64,000 nucleotides of DNA from Paenibacillus alkaliterrae (GCF_021532375.1 NZ_JAKGAP010000040.1:1-64000), one strand, 5' to 3'. Shown: positions 51,408 through 61,056, numbered from the stretch's first letter. The notes: generated from the sequence alone by a model not told the origin. Numbers and translations are program-made.

Positions 51408-51511
51408 TTGTCTGTTCTGAATCGTCCCTTCTGCGCGCGAAACCAGTAGACAACCGATAGTGACGCCCTTAAGATAAAGCTATCTGTATCAAAAGGGGGA
51501 TGGGTAATCGG

Positions 51512-52216
51512 ATGCGTAAACCATTAACCTACGAAGCTGTATACGATGAAATAAAGCGCCGAATCCGTGATGGGGTATGGATGCCGGGCGACCGCTTGCC
51601 GACACTTGAGGAGCTGGCCGCGGATCTGAATGTCGGGATATCCTCCGTAAGAGAGGCTGTCCGTATTTTAAATAATCAGAAGGTTTTGCTGGTCGAGCAG
51701 GGAAGAGGCACCTATGTGAGAGAGGAGCTTCCAACAGGAGATATTCTGGATAAGCACCTTCATTTTCTTGAACAGGCTTCCTGGCTTCAGCTTACTGAGG
51801 CGAGATTGGTTATTGAGCCTGAGCTTGCTGCCCTTGCTGCCGAGAAGGCGACAACAGCCGAAGCGGAAGAAATCGTGCTAACGGCGAAACGGATGCAAAA
51901 GAAGCAGCAAGCGGGGAAAGATTTTTTAAAGGAGGATCTTGCCTTTCACCGGCTAATCGCAAAAGCCTCCCATAATGAGGTCATGGTGAACATGATTCGG
52001 GTGATTGGAGACATGCTTCTGGATAGCAGAAGATTGACGATGGGTTTGCAAGGGATGGATGAGAAGGCCGCATCGTTTCATACGTTAATCGCGGGAGCGA
52101 TAGCGGGACGAAATCCTCTGCAAGCGAGAGAGCTGATGAGGCTGCACATCCAGGACATGATTCACGAGCAGTCGAACGCCGAAAATCATAAATCTCTGAA
52201 CGGCCATAAACCGTAA
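51512..52216 (+). CDS. GntR/FadR-family regulator
   Basis: 234 residues. Winged helix AVYDEIKRRIRDGVWMPGDRLPTLEELAADLNVGISSVREAVRILNNQKVLLVEQGRGTYVRE (about 8-70) and an all-helical FCD domain (LQLTEARLVIEPELAALAAEKATTAEAEEI...DFLKEDLAFHRLIAKASHNEVM). FCD metal ligands (D/H) are present in the DLAFHRLI region. Directly upstream of dgoD, as in the DgoR arrangement for galactonate use. ATG 51512 preferred; 51500 abuts GGGGG. Confidence 0.85.
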   Translation: MRKPLTYEAVYDEIKRRIRDGVWMPGDRLPTLEELAADLNVGISSVREAVRILNNQKVLLVEQGRGTYVREELPTGDILDKHLHFLEQASWLQLTEARLVIEPELAALAAEKATTAEAEEIVLTAKRMQKKQQAGKDFLKEDLAFHRLIAKASHNEVMVNMIRVIGDMLLDSRRLTMGLQGMDEKAASFHTLIAGAIAGRNPLQARELMRLHIQDMIHEQSNAENHKSLNGHKP

Positions 52217-52245
52217 TGGAAGGGCGGCTTATTCTAACTAAGGAA

Positions 52246-52316
52246 TGAAAACGCTTATTTATTCTTTGTAATTCATATGATATATTATAGATAATTATAT
52301 ATTCATCATATGAATT
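52246..52316 (+). promoter_or_regulatory. dgoD leader: cre-like site and long inverted repeat
   Basis: TGAAAACGCTTATT (52246-52259) is a partial cre. AATTCATATGA (52270-52280) is repeated inverted as TCATATGAATT (52306-52316), 11 bp perfect, 25 bp apart, ending at the ribosome site of dgoD. Probably a regulator operator pair. Confidence 0.6.
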
Positions 52317-52331
52317 TAAGGAGGCTCATGT

Positions 52332-53480
52332 ATGAGAATACGTACAATGGAATTGTTCAAGGTAGCGCCGAGGTGGTTGTTTTTGAAAATAACGGCGGAT
52401 GACGGCACGGTAGGCTGGGGGGAGCCGGTCGTCGAGGGACGGGCGGATACGGTTGCGGCCGCCGTTCAAGAGCTGAGCGAGTATTTGATCGGTAAAGAAG
52501 CGGGAAATATTGAGGATTTATGGCAGGTGCTCTACAGGGGCGGATTTTACCGGGGCGGACCGATTCTGACGAGCGCGATCTCCGGAATCGAACAGGCGTT
52601 ATGGGATTTGAAGGGCAAACGGTTCGGCGTTCCCGTGTATGAGCTGCTTGGAGGCGCGGTGCGGGAGAAGGTGAAGGTTTACGCCTGGATCGGAGGCGAT
52701 AGACCCGCCGATACCGCTGCCGCTGCGAAGCTGCAGCTCCAGGCCGGTTATAAAGCCGTTAAATTGAATGGAACGGAAGAGCTGGATTGGATCGATTCGC
52801 ATAAGAAGGTGGAGCATGCCGTACAGCGAATCGCCGCTATCCGCGAAGCCGTCGGGAGCGAACTGGAGATCGGCATCGATTTCCACGGCCGGGTGCATAA
52901 AGGGATGGCGAAAGCGCTGGTGAAGGAGCTGGAGCCATTCAAGCCGATGTTTATCGAGGAGCCGGTGCTGTCCGAAAATAATGAGGCATTAGCCGAAATT
53001 GCGAGATACAGCTCCATTCCGATTGCGACCGGAGAGAGGATGTATACGCGCTGGGGGTTCAAGCAGCTGCTGACCTCGGGCTGGGCGGATATTATCCAGC
53101 CGGATTTAAGCCATGCGGGCGGAATTTGGGAAACGCGCAAGATCGCCGCGATGGCGGAAGCGTTTGATGTCGCCGTAGCTCCCCATTGCCCGCTTGGCCC
53201 GATCGCGCTTGCCGCCTCGCTGCAGCTTGATTTCTGTACGCCTAATGCCTTTATTCAAGAGCAAAGCCTGGGCATTCATTACAATGAAGGATCGGATTTG
53301 CTCGATTATTTGGTCGATCCCCATGTTTTCGATTATGAAGACGGGTACGTCGCCAAGCTGACGAAGCCGGGACTCGGCATTGAAATTAATGAAGCAAAGG
53401 TTCGCGAAATGGCGGATATCGGCCATAATTGGCGAAATCCCGTTTGGCGGAATGCGGACGGCAGCATCGCCGAATGGTAA
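52332..53480 (+). CDS. dgoD: D-galactonate dehydratase
   Basis: 382 residues, same length as E. coli DgoD. Enolase-superfamily (mandelate racemase subgroup): N-terminal capping domain ([17 protein letters not shown]...[18 protein letters not shown]), barrel with [23 protein letters not shown] (metal ligand D and catalytic H), [14 protein letters not shown] and the catalytic HCPLGP, ending with the DgoD-typical [19 protein letters not shown]. It removes water from galactonate to give 2-keto-3-deoxygalactonate. The kinase and aldolase genes (dgoK, dgoA) are not in the window. AAGGAGG before the ATG. Confidence 0.92.
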   Translation: MRIRTMELFKVAPRWLFLKITADDGTVGWGEPVVEGRADTVAAAVQELSEYLIGKEAGNIEDLWQVLYRGGFYRGGPILTSAISGIEQALWDLKGKRFGVPVYELLGGAVREKVKVYAWIGGDRPADTAAAAKLQLQAGYKAVKLNGTEELDWIDSHKKVEHAVQRIAAIREAVGSELEIGIDFHGRVHKGMAKALVKELEPFKPMFIEEPVLSENNEALAEIARYSSIPIATGERMYTRWGFKQLLTSGWADIIQPDLSHAGGIWETRKIAAMAEAFDVAVAPHCPLGPIALAASLQLDFCTPNAFIQEQSLGIHYNEGSDLLDYLVDPHVFDYEDGYVAKLTKPGLGIEINEAKVREMADIGHNWRNPVWRNADGSIAEW

Positions 53481-53557
53481 AATCGATCATGCATGCCGTT
53501 GGAGCATGATGATGCCGGTCGTTCAGAAGAAGATTGATACGGATGCATAGCGCAACG

Positions 53558-53595
53558 CCACAAAGCCGCAAGGGAACCCCCTTGCGGCTTTGTGG
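53558..53595. terminator. Bidirectional terminator between dgoD and the oxidoreductase gene
   Basis: A 17-bp perfect stem (53558-53574 / 53579-53595) with loop AACC; it serves the two convergent genes. Confidence 0.85.
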
Positions 53596-53611
53596 TCCAG
53601 CTATAGGTTAT

Positions 53612-54691
53612 TTACGGCAATTCAATCGTAACTTCCCGTTTGCTGGCGGCAGAACGAAGCACGCCGTCGATGATGGCTTGATTGTATAATATTTCACCGC
53701 CCGGGATTGGAGCGGGGCGGTCGTCCTGGATCGCGGCGACGAAATCCTTCACTTTCTCGTCAAACAGATTCAAGCCGTGCTCAATAACAGGGATTGTCGA
53801 TTGGATATGCTGATTGGCGATATCATTGTACAAAGTCATGCTGCCCACGCTGCCGTCCCACACGCCGCTCCATGGACCCGTTCCTGCAGGGGTAACCTTT
53901 AGTCCGGCATCGGTTCCGAGGAACATGGTCGCTCCCAGCGAATCCATGTGCATAGCCCAGCTTATTTTATAATTAAGAACAATGTCTCCCTCAAGTCTAA
54001 TCATCGCCACACCAAAATCTTCCACGTCAAAGTGCGCCGCTTCTTTATGGTATTTCGGATTGGTTCCAAAATGATTCGACGTATAAGCCGATACTGTGAG
54101 CGGTCTCGGATAGCCCAAAGCATGAAGGGCCATATCGAGCGAATAGCAGCCGATATCGGCCATAGCGCCGGCCCCGGCGAGCTCCTTGCGGATGAAAGTG
54201 CCTCCAGGCATGCCCCGGCGTCTCCCGCCGCCCGTCTCCACGAAATAAACGCTGCCCAGCTTCCCGGATTGTACGATCTCTTTGATTAACGACATATTCG
54301 GGTCATACCTGGGCTGAAAGCCTACCGTCAACATTTTTCCGCTGCGTCTTGAAGCGTCGACCATCTCAATGGATTGCGACAAAGTTACCGACATCGGTTT
54401 TTCGACCAAAACGTGTTTGCCGGCATTTAAAGCATTCACGGATGTCTCGTGATGGGCAAAGTTGGGCGTGCAGACGCTAACGCCGTCAAGCTCCAGCTCA
54501 AGCAGCTTTCTGTGATCATCGAAGGGCGCTGCATTCAGGAGCTGTTCCTGCTGAATGAATGCTTGTGCTTTCCCCTCGATACTGTCAGCTACCGCCACAA
54601 TTTCCACGTTTGAAAGCTTTCTATAAGCAGATGCGTGCGCGCGCGCGATTCCGCCGCTCCCGATGATTCCAATTCTTATCGTTTTAGTCAT
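53612..54691 (-). CDS. Gfo/Idh/MocA-family oxidoreductase
   Basis: 359 residues. N-terminal Rossmann fold IRIGIIGSGGIARAHASAYRKLSNVEIVAVAD (4-36), then VCTPNFAHHETSVNALNAGKHVLVEKPMSVTL with the catalytic EKP lysine (about 98), and the C-terminal GFO_IDH_MocA_C domain with GGGRRRGMPGG and GAMADIGCYSLDMAL (catalytic D/H region). Acts on sugars or inositols with NAD(P). GAGGAG before the ATG at 54691; a longer frame from 54757 is rejected. Convergent with dgoD. Confidence 0.9.
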   Translation of the reverse strand: MTKTIRIGIIGSGGIARAHASAYRKLSNVEIVAVADSIEGKAQAFIQQEQLLNAAPFDDHRKLLELELDGVSVCTPNFAHHETSVNALNAGKHVLVEKPMSVTLSQSIEMVDASRRSGKMLTVGFQPRYDPNMSLIKEIVQSGKLGSVYFVETGGGRRRGMPGGTFIRKELAGAGAMADIGCYSLDMALHALGYPRPLTVSAYTSNHFGTNPKYHKEAAHFDVEDFGVAMIRLEGDIVLNYKISWAMHMDSLGATMFLGTDAGLKVTPAGTGPWSGVWDGSVGSMTLYNDIANQHIQSTIPVIEHGLNLFDEKVKDFVAAIQDDRPAPIPGGEILYNQAIIDGVLRSAASKREVTIELP

Positions 54692-54828
54692 GGTTTGCTC
54701 CTCTTTTCGTTGTGTTAGCTTTACTTTAGCACAGTGAAAACAGGCTTGAAATCGCAAGAAAAGGACAAATGGACTCTAAAATCATGACAAGCCGCTGTTC
54801 AGGAATCCGATTGCGAATCGTTGTAAGC

Positions 54829-55848
54829 TTATTGCTCCAGCCTTCTCCATTGCTGCTCGAGTTCCCGGTCATTTAAATTTATGCCGATAAAGACGATGTA
54901 AGGCTGCCCTTCATGCGCAGATTCCGACCAAGTTACCCGATTCCCTGCGAATTGCAGCAGCAGAGCCGGGCCCTCCGGATTAAGGCGTATATAGCCTTTG
55001 GCACGCAGCAGCCGGTTTTTAAATTTATGTAGAAATTTTTCGATATCCTTCCGGCTATAGGAAGCCGTCCGGGCTAGCGCAAGCGAAATCGTTTGGACTC
55101 GCGAAAAAGACGGCGCTTGGCCTTTCTCGAGGCGAGTCTGCTCCACCGGCTGATTAGGGGCGGCATGAGCAGCTGCTGCGGCTGGCTTCACCATTGGAAA
55201 GGCAGAAGAGACCGCAACCGCTTGCTTGGCCTGCTTAACTACATCGGATAGAAGCAAACCCAGATCAATAATGCTATGAGCAGTTGGGATTAAGACAGCC
55301 GCATCGTTATATTTGGGCAGCAGTTGGCCGATCTTTTTACGTTTTGCATCGTTTATGAGATCTGTTTTGTTCAGCACAAGGATATCGGCCGTTTCGATCT
55401 GGCGCCTAAGCGTACGAATGAGCTGGGCATCCGATTCGAAGAAGCTGTTGTAATCCAGCACATGCTCGGCATCGACGACCGTTACGATTTGCTTCAGACG
55501 AACGAGCTCGATTAATGCCGGATCGGTTAACGCATCGGCAATTTCTTCGGGATTCGCGACGCCGGTAAGCTCGATCACGAGCAGATCCGGCTTATTTCGC
55601 AATACCGTACGGATGCTTCCGGCGAGCTCGCTGCGTTTGCTGCAGCAGACACAGCCATCCAGCAGCTTCTCAACCGGCAAATCCGATTGCTCTCTCAAAA
55701 TATGGCCGTCGACATCAAGCTGTCCAAGCTCATTCATAATGATGCCGGGCCGAAGGCCCTCAGCCTTCGCTTCTTGCAGCAGGCGCAGGAGCAAAGTAGT
55801 TTTTCCGCTGCCGAGAAAACCGCTTATGACGATCACAGGGACTTTCAA
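54829..55848 (-). CDS. COG0523 (CobW/P47K) metal-chaperone GTPase
   Basis: 339 residues. Walker A GFLGSGKTT (10-18), GCVCC (CxCC metal motif, about 66-70), ELTGVANPEEIADAL, NKTDL (G4) and a C-terminal CobW_C domain (FLHKFKNRLLRAKGYIRLN). These are zinc or cobalt metallochaperones. TTG 55848 is the natural start (MKVPVIVISGFLGSGKTT, 7 bases after GGGAGAGGA); codons upstream belong to that site. A low-complexity linker PAAAAAHAAPNQPVEQ is unusual. No zinc-regulated neighbours or Zur-box recognised. Confidence 0.85.
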   Translation of the reverse strand: MKVPVIVISGFLGSGKTTLLLRLLQEAKAEGLRPGIIMNELGQLDVDGHILREQSDLPVEKLLDGCVCCSKRSELAGSIRTVLRNKPDLLVIELTGVANPEEIADALTDPALIELVRLKQIVTVVDAEHVLDYNSFFESDAQLIRTLRRQIETADILVLNKTDLINDAKRKKIGQLLPKYNDAAVLIPTAHSIIDLGLLLSDVVKQAKQAVAVSSAFPMVKPAAAAAHAAPNQPVEQTRLEKGQAPSFSRVQTISLALARTASYSRKDIEKFLHKFKNRLLRAKGYIRLNPEGPALLLQFAGNRVTWSESAHEGQPYIVFIGINLNDRELEQQWRRLEQ

Positions 55849-55950
55849 TTCTAATCCTCTCCCATCCAAATAAATAGGTTTGCATAGTAGACTGCCATTG
55901 TAGAAGTATATGTCGAAAAAACGTAATAATTACGATTTGTTTCGGGCGTC

Positions 55951-55982
55951 ATAACGGAGCAAGTTAGATCTTGCTCCGTTAT
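55951..55982. terminator. Hairpin terminator of the AraC gene (minus strand)
   Basis: 13-bp perfect stem ATAACGGAGCAAG / CTTGCTCCGTTAT around TTAGAT; it overlaps the AraC stop codon. On the minus strand it lacks a strong T run. Confidence 0.65.
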
Positions 55983-56815
55983 AAACCATATAACTGCCTG
56001 TAAACCGTAGGAGTCATGTCCTCATGCTCCATGAAGCGTTTGTTGAAATAGCTTACGCTGGGATAGCCGGCATCCGCTGCGATTTGGCCAATAGGGGTCT
56101 CTTTACGCTCAAGCAGCCATTGCTTCGCCATTTGAAGCCGGCAGCGCGTAATGAAATCCATCGGCGTCATTTCCATAACGCTGCGGAATAATTTGCAGAA
56201 ATAGTGAGGGCTGACGCCCGCGAGCCCGGCCCAATGCTCCAGGATGAACGGCTGCGCCGCCTCCTGCTGCATCAAAGGTAGGAGCTCTGCGATCCGATTG
56301 GAGGATGAGCTGGATTTGCTGCCGGATATGGGAATGGCTTGTTCGACGAAGACAGCCAAAATGGCGTAGGTCAGTGCCGATAACCGATTTGGATGAAGCA
56401 TGCGATGCGTCTCTGCCTCGACGAGCAGCTCCTCATGCGCTTGCTCCCAAGCGGCCCGATTCCGAATCGTCCAAAGCTGGCTTTTGTGAAAGCCGCGTTC
56501 AATCATATAATCCTGCAGGCCATTTCCATAGAAATGAACCCATCTAATATCCCAAGGATCCTCTGTGCTGCTGTAATAATGCTGCCTTTGCAGCGGAAAA
56601 TAAAGAACAGCCTCCCCCGCCTCCAGCGTATGCACCTCCCCATCCCATTCGACGCAGCCTTTCCCGGAAGCGACATAATGGATATTGAAGTTATTCAACG
56701 CTCCGGCCTCTCTTAATGTGTAATGCTGCGGATGGTTCCAGTAATTTCCGACGGATTCAGGAAAGCAAAAGAATGGGTTATGCGGCAAAGTAAGCAGGTG
56801 GCTTTGGCGCTGCAT
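55979..56815 (-). CDS. AraC-family regulator
   Basis: 278 residues. N-terminal cupin (GCVEWDGEVHTLEAGEAVLYFPLQRQHYYSSTEDPWDIRWVHFYG) and C-terminal AraC HTH (PFILEHWAGLAGVSPHYFCKLFRSVMEMTPMDFITRCRLQMAKQWLLERKETPIGQIAADAGYPSVSYFNKRFMEHEDMTPTVYRQL). ATG 56815 is 6 bases after GAGGTG. It is divergent from the Gfo/Idh + AKR genes, which it probably activates in response to a sugar. Confidence 0.9.
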   Translation of the reverse strand: MQRQSHLLTLPHNPFFCFPESVGNYWNHPQHYTLREAGALNNFNIHYVASGKGCVEWDGEVHTLEAGEAVLYFPLQRQHYYSSTEDPWDIRWVHFYGNGLQDYMIERGFHKSQLWTIRNRAAWEQAHEELLVEAETHRMLHPNRLSALTYAILAVFVEQAIPISGSKSSSSSNRIAELLPLMQQEAAQPFILEHWAGLAGVSPHYFCKLFRSVMEMTPMDFITRCRLQMAKQWLLERKETPIGQIAADAGYPSVSYFNKRFMEHEDMTPTVYRQLYGL

Positions 56816-56934
56816 GATGATCACCTCGATGACAATATTGTTTTAATGGATAACAAAATAATATTATTTTAATTTTAAATCGTTCGTCTTATAATCGCAA
56901 TATAGTCGTAAAAAAAATGATGAGGTGATAAAGT

Positions 56935-57936
56935 ATGTCGATCAAAAAGCTGAAATGGGGCATTTTGGGCTGTGCGGGCATCGCGAAAAGAGCGGTCATT
57001 CCGGGACTCCGTTTATCTGAAATAAATGAGGTTGCGGCTATCGCCAGCCGCGATTCGGACAAGGCCAAGAAAACGGCGGAGGAGCTCAACATTCCCACGG
57101 CTTATAGCAGCTATGAAGCACTGTTAGAAGACGATTCCATTGATGTTGTGTACATCCCTTTGCCAAATCATTTGCATAAGGAATGGACGATTCGCGCTGC
57201 TGAGGCAGGAAAGCATATTTTGTGCGAGAAGCCTTTGGCTTTAACAGAGAAGGAAGCGGCAGAGATGGCAGAAGCATGCGCCAAAGCCGGCGTTTTGCTA
57301 TCGGAAGCGTTTATGTATAGATATCATCCTCGTTATGCGATGATCAAAGAGGTAATAGCCGCTGGAGAGATTGGAGAGATTCGCGGCATTCGCAGCGCCT
57401 TTACTTTCAACGGCGCTGCCAATAATGCCAATGTCAGATTCCGCAAGGAGTGGGGCGGCGGCTCTATCTATGATGTAGGCTGCTATCCGATTAACGCCGC
57501 CCGCCTGCTGCTTGGCAAGGAGCCGGAAGCGGTGACGGTGCAGGCGATGTTCTCGCCGGAGCATGGCGACGTCGATATGATGGCATCGGGGCTGCTGGAA
57601 TTTGAAGGCTCCGTCTCGCTCTCATTTGATTGCGGCATGTGGGCGGCATTCCGCAACCCGCTCGAGGTGCTTGGAACCGATGGTATTATTGAGGTTCCGT
57701 CCGCATACGTTACAGGCGAACCGGGCAGCGCCAATTTCTTCGTAAGCGCCAAAGGGGAGCGAAGAGAGGTCGAGGTGCCGCATGTCAACCAATATACGCT
57801 GCAAGCCGATCATCTGGCGCGCGCTATCATGAATGGAACGCCGCTGCAGTTCGCACCATCGGATTCCTTGAACAATATGAAGGTAATTGATGCTTGTCTG
57901 CTATCAGCCCGCGAACGGACTAGAGTAATTCTATAA
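56935..57936 (+). CDS. Gfo/Idh/MocA-family oxidoreductase
   Basis: 333 residues. Rossmann LKWGILGCAGIAKRAVIPGLRLSEINEVAAIASRD (5-39), YIPLPNHLHKEWTIRAAEAGKHILCEKPLAL (catalytic K of EKP about 96) and C-terminal FMYRYHPRYAMIKEVIAAGEIGEI...GGGSIYDVGCYPINAARLLLGKEP, which resembles the glucose-fructose/1,5-anhydrofructose or xylose dehydrogenase subgroup. GAGGTG before the ATG. Forms an operon with the aldo-keto reductase 20 bp downstream, so they may carry out two sequential sugar oxidations or reductions. Confidence 0.9.
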   Translation: MSIKKLKWGILGCAGIAKRAVIPGLRLSEINEVAAIASRDSDKAKKTAEELNIPTAYSSYEALLEDDSIDVVYIPLPNHLHKEWTIRAAEAGKHILCEKPLALTEKEAAEMAEACAKAGVLLSEAFMYRYHPRYAMIKEVIAAGEIGEIRGIRSAFTFNGAANNANVRFRKEWGGGSIYDVGCYPINAARLLLGKEPEAVTVQAMFSPEHGDVDMMASGLLEFEGSVSLSFDCGMWAAFRNPLEVLGTDGIIEVPSAYVTGEPGSANFFVSAKGERREVEVPHVNQYTLQADHLARAIMNGTPLQFAPSDSLNNMKVIDACLLSARERTRVIL

Positions 57937-57956
57937 GGAAATATAAGGAGGATAAA

Positions 57957-58898
57957 ATGATGGAGTACATTCAAATCGAAGGCTGTCCGAAACCGGTATC
58001 CCGTTTAATGAAGGGCTCGGATTATTTTTTTCACAATACCTATGAGAAAGCGGCGGCAAACCTGGATGCATTTCTCGCGATCGGCGGAAACTCGATCGAC
58101 ACGGCGCATATTTATTGCGGCGGCGAGAGCGAAGAAGTGATCGGCCGTTACATGAAGGAGCGCGGCAACCGCGAGCAAATGGTTATTTTGACGAAAGGTG
58201 CACATCATGACCGTACGGGTCCCCGTGTCAGTAAAGAAGCCATTCGCGCCGATTTGACGCACAGCCTGGCAAGGCTGCAAACCGATTATATCGATTTGTA
58301 TGCGCTGCACCGAGATGATCCGGCGGTGCCTGCGGGCGAAGTCATCGAAATATTGAATGAGTATGTGAAATCCGGTGCTGTGAAATCAATTGGCGTATCT
58401 AACTGGACTTGGCGGCGCATTAAGGAAGCGAACGAATACGCGGCGGCGAACGGGCTGACCGGGTTCTCATTCAGCAGCCCTAACCTAAGCTTAGCCAAAG
58501 CCAATGAGCCGTTCTGGTCCGGCTGCGTATCGGCGGATGCAGAGACCTGCGCATGGCATGAGGAGCAGCAATTTCCGCTGCTGTCCTGGTCCTCTCAAGC
58601 CAGAGGTTTCTTTACGGGAAGATTTTCACCGGAGGTTCGCGATAACGCCGACCTCGTTCGCGTATTCTACAGCGATGATAACTGGGAGAGGCTGGAGCGA
58701 GCAAAACAGCTGGCAGCGACGAAAAACGTCAGCGCGATCCAAATCGCTCTTGCTTACGTACTGAATCAGCCGTTTCCGACCTGCGCTCTGATCGGAGCCC
58801 AAACTGCCGAGGAGCTGCAATCCTGCGATGCGGGCTCCCTCATTCAGCTGACCCGGGAAGAATTGGACTGGCTTGACCTCGCTGCTCAGAGGGTCTAA
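57957..58898 (+). CDS. Aldo/keto reductase
   Basis: 313 residues, AKR TIM barrel: SIDTAHIYCGGESEEVIGRYMKER (catalytic D about 43, Y48), VILTKGAHHD (K), DLTHSLARLQTDYIDLYALHRDDP (H about 121), SIGVSNWTWRRIKEANEYA, LSWSSQARGFFTGR, and C-terminal IALAYVLNQPFPTCALIGAQTAEEL. NADPH-linked interconversion of carbonyl and hydroxyl on sugars is likely. AAGGAGG precedes the ATG; ATG 57960 is an alternative. Confidence 0.9.
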   Translation: MMEYIQIEGCPKPVSRLMKGSDYFFHNTYEKAAANLDAFLAIGGNSIDTAHIYCGGESEEVIGRYMKERGNREQMVILTKGAHHDRTGPRVSKEAIRADLTHSLARLQTDYIDLYALHRDDPAVPAGEVIEILNEYVKSGAVKSIGVSNWTWRRIKEANEYAAANGLTGFSFSSPNLSLAKANEPFWSGCVSADAETCAWHEEQQFPLLSWSSQARGFFTGRFSPEVRDNADLVRVFYSDDNWERLERAKQLAATKNVSAIQIALAYVLNQPFPTCALIGAQTAEELQSCDAGSLIQLTREELDWLDLAAQRV

Positions 58899-58910
58899 TA
58901 CAGCAGATAA

Positions 58911-58957
58911 GGGGTGTCGCAAAAGCAGCTAATTGCAGCTTTTGCGACACCCCTTTC
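58911..58957 (+). terminator. Terminator of the oxidoreductase/AKR operon
   Basis: GGGGTGTCGCAAAAGC (58911-58926) pairs with GCTTTTGCGACACCCC (58938-58953) and is followed by TTTC. The next 170 bp to 59133 contain no gene that I recognise. Confidence 0.88.
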
Positions 58958-59133
58958 GTATTATTGCCGGAGGATATCGCGTCGATTGGTGAATACCAGG
59001 GAAAAGATACTGGACAAATCCAGTATAGAGCGCCGAATGGCGGGCCTGAGACTGTAGTTGCTGGAGCAATCCAACATAGCGTGGCGGTTGAGGCGTGTCT
59101 TTAGCCCCTCGACGTGAAGGGGGTGTCCATTAG

Positions 59134-59955
59134 TCATGTTAATGACGATTGGGACATTCCCTTTTCTTTTTTATAGGCACGAGGGCTGCTTCCATACATC
59201 TGACGAAATAATGCGGCAAAATGGTTGTAATTGTTGAATCCGACATCCAGCGCTGCCTCGGTGGCGGTTCTTCCCATATGCGACATCAGCAAGGCCGCTT
59301 GCCGAAGACGAAGACGGTTAAGATGCTCAAGCACGCTTTCCCCCGTTTCCTTCTTAAAGAGGTGGGATAGCCGTGAAACGGATAGTCCAACCTCTTTGGC
59401 CAACTCCTCGATTCGAACGACGCTGTTCATATGACGGGACAAATAGCGCAGCGCGAGCTCGATTCGCGGATCAAAACGCTGATCCATTTGCTGGGCGGCC
59501 AATAAGATAACCTCGCGCAGCGAATTTTCGCATAAGGTATGCCAGAAGCTTGAACGTTCCCGGGAATCGCTCAAAATATGCTGGAAGGCATGCTGTACGC
59601 GACTCTGCAAGTTACCCTCCGGAATCGTTGCCACGATTGATTCCTCATTTGGCAAATAGTCGATTTCAGGCAGTTTCTGAAAATGCACCCAATAGAAATT
59701 CCAACAGCAGCCAGATACGGTCCCGTATTCATGGGGGATACCAGAGCGAAGCAGACCGATCTGTCCAGCCTTGCAGCGCTTCTCGCCGGCAGCCGTGCGC
59801 AAATAGCCGGTCCCTTCCATTGTATAAAAGATTAGCCAATCGCTCATTCCGTGAGCTCTGCGAATCCGATAGGAGTCAGACTCGTCAAAATGACCTCCGA
59901 ACAGCGTTCCATCAGAGTATTCGTTTGCATGGTCGTGACGACCTGAATTGGACAT
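59134..59955 (-). CDS. AraC-family regulator
   Basis: 273 residues. Cupin-type AraC ligand domain (GTGYLRTAAGEKRCKAGQIGLLRSGIPHEYGTVSGCCWNFYWVHFQ) and C-terminal HTH (VVRIEELAKEVGLSVSRLSHLFKKETGESVLEHLNRLRLRQAALLMSHMGRTATEAALDVGFNNYNHFAALFRQMYGSSPRAYKKE). ATG 59955 is 8 bases after AGGAGG; ATG 59961 is too close. Divergent from a PhyH gene 134 bp away, which it probably regulates. Confidence 0.9.
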   Translation of the reverse strand: MSNSGRHDHANEYSDGTLFGGHFDESDSYRIRRAHGMSDWLIFYTMEGTGYLRTAAGEKRCKAGQIGLLRSGIPHEYGTVSGCCWNFYWVHFQKLPEIDYLPNEESIVATIPEGNLQSRVQHAFQHILSDSRERSSFWHTLCENSLREVILLAAQQMDQRFDPRIELALRYLSRHMNSVVRIEELAKEVGLSVSRLSHLFKKETGESVLEHLNRLRLRQAALLMSHMGRTATEAALDVGFNNYNHFAALFRQMYGSSPRAYKKEKGMSQSSLT

Positions 59956-60088
59956 ATTCATATCCTCCTATTTTTCGTTATAGCAGAATACCGTTACTTT
60001 TTAGCAGTAATCCTTCTTCTTTTAAAATAACGAAAGCTCTATTATAAAGTCAAGAAGAATGAAGACACTTTTGAAGGAGCGATATGAA

Positions 60089-60898
60089 ATGTCCAAAACG
60101 TTGAAGGTATTAACGGAAGAACAAAAGAAACAATTTACGGCCAATGGCTACTTAATCGTTAAAGACCTTTTCTCTGTAGAGGATATACGCGTGATAGAGA
60201 ATACTTTCGAGGCGATCAGCCATACGACTGTTCCTGGCTATTTCGAGCCTAAGCTTGATGCCGATGCGGATGACCCTCTCAAACGGTATCCGCGCGTCAT
60301 GCACCCGCACCGTTTCAATGAAACAGCCAAGAACTATATGCTTCATAAGCCTGTCTTGGACGTGCTGTCCGACTTGTACGGCGAAGAAGCGCTTGCTGCG
60401 CAAAGCATGTTCTACTACAAGCCGCCAGGCTCGCGCGGGCAAGCGCTGCATCAGGATAATTTCTATTTGCAGGTGGAACCGGGAAATTGCATAGCGGCAT
60501 GGACGGCGATCGATGCGGCAAACATGGATAACGGCGGCTTGCTGGTCGTTCCGAGAACAAGCGATTATGAAATAAGCTGTCCGGAGTTAGCGGATGCCTC
60601 AGAATCGTTCACGACGCATTACGTGAAGCCTCCCAAGGATGAGAAAGCGATTCCGGCTATTATGGATAAGGGTGACGTCTTATTTTTTAACGGAAATCTC
60701 ATCCACGGCTCCTATCGGAACAAGACAAAGGATCAATTTCGACGCGCTTTCATCTGTCATTACGCGAATGCCTCAGCCACTCATATTAATACCCACTACC
60801 GCCCTTTATTTCGAGCGGACGGCACGGCTGTTGATTTGGAATCGAATACGGACGGCGGACCTTGCGGTATCGAGTTCGATATGGCATATCCTCATTAA
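60089..60898 (+). CDS. Phytanoyl-CoA dioxygenase (PhyH)-family protein
   Basis: 269 residues. HxD pair H121/D123 (QALHQDNFYLQ), distal H206 (LIHGSYRNKT) and Arg about 218 (QFRRAF) complete the Fe(II)/2-oxoglutarate site; NCIAAWTAIDAANMDNGGLLVVP is typical of ectoine-hydroxylase-like members. Substrate unknown. ATG 60089 is 9 bases after AAGGAG; ATG 60059 lies before it. Second PhyH gene in the window and little like the first (42981), apart from the active site. Confidence 0.88.
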   Translation: MSKTLKVLTEEQKKQFTANGYLIVKDLFSVEDIRVIENTFEAISHTTVPGYFEPKLDADADDPLKRYPRVMHPHRFNETAKNYMLHKPVLDVLSDLYGEEALAAQSMFYYKPPGSRGQALHQDNFYLQVEPGNCIAAWTAIDAANMDNGGLLVVPRTSDYEISCPELADASESFTTHYVKPPKDEKAIPAIMDKGDVLFFNGNLIHGSYRNKTKDQFRRAFICHYANASATHINTHYRPLFRADGTAVDLESNTDGGPCGIEFDMAYPH

Positions 60899-61056
60899 GC
60901 GGGGACGAAGATGAAAAATCATTCATCCCTAAATTTATGATATTTTGGCACAAGAAAACAAGTCCTTAATCATCACCGGTCTAGTCGGCATTAGACCGCG
61001 AGAGGACAATTATCTATATATTGAACCAATCAATCACGTGAGTTAACGGCAGCACG

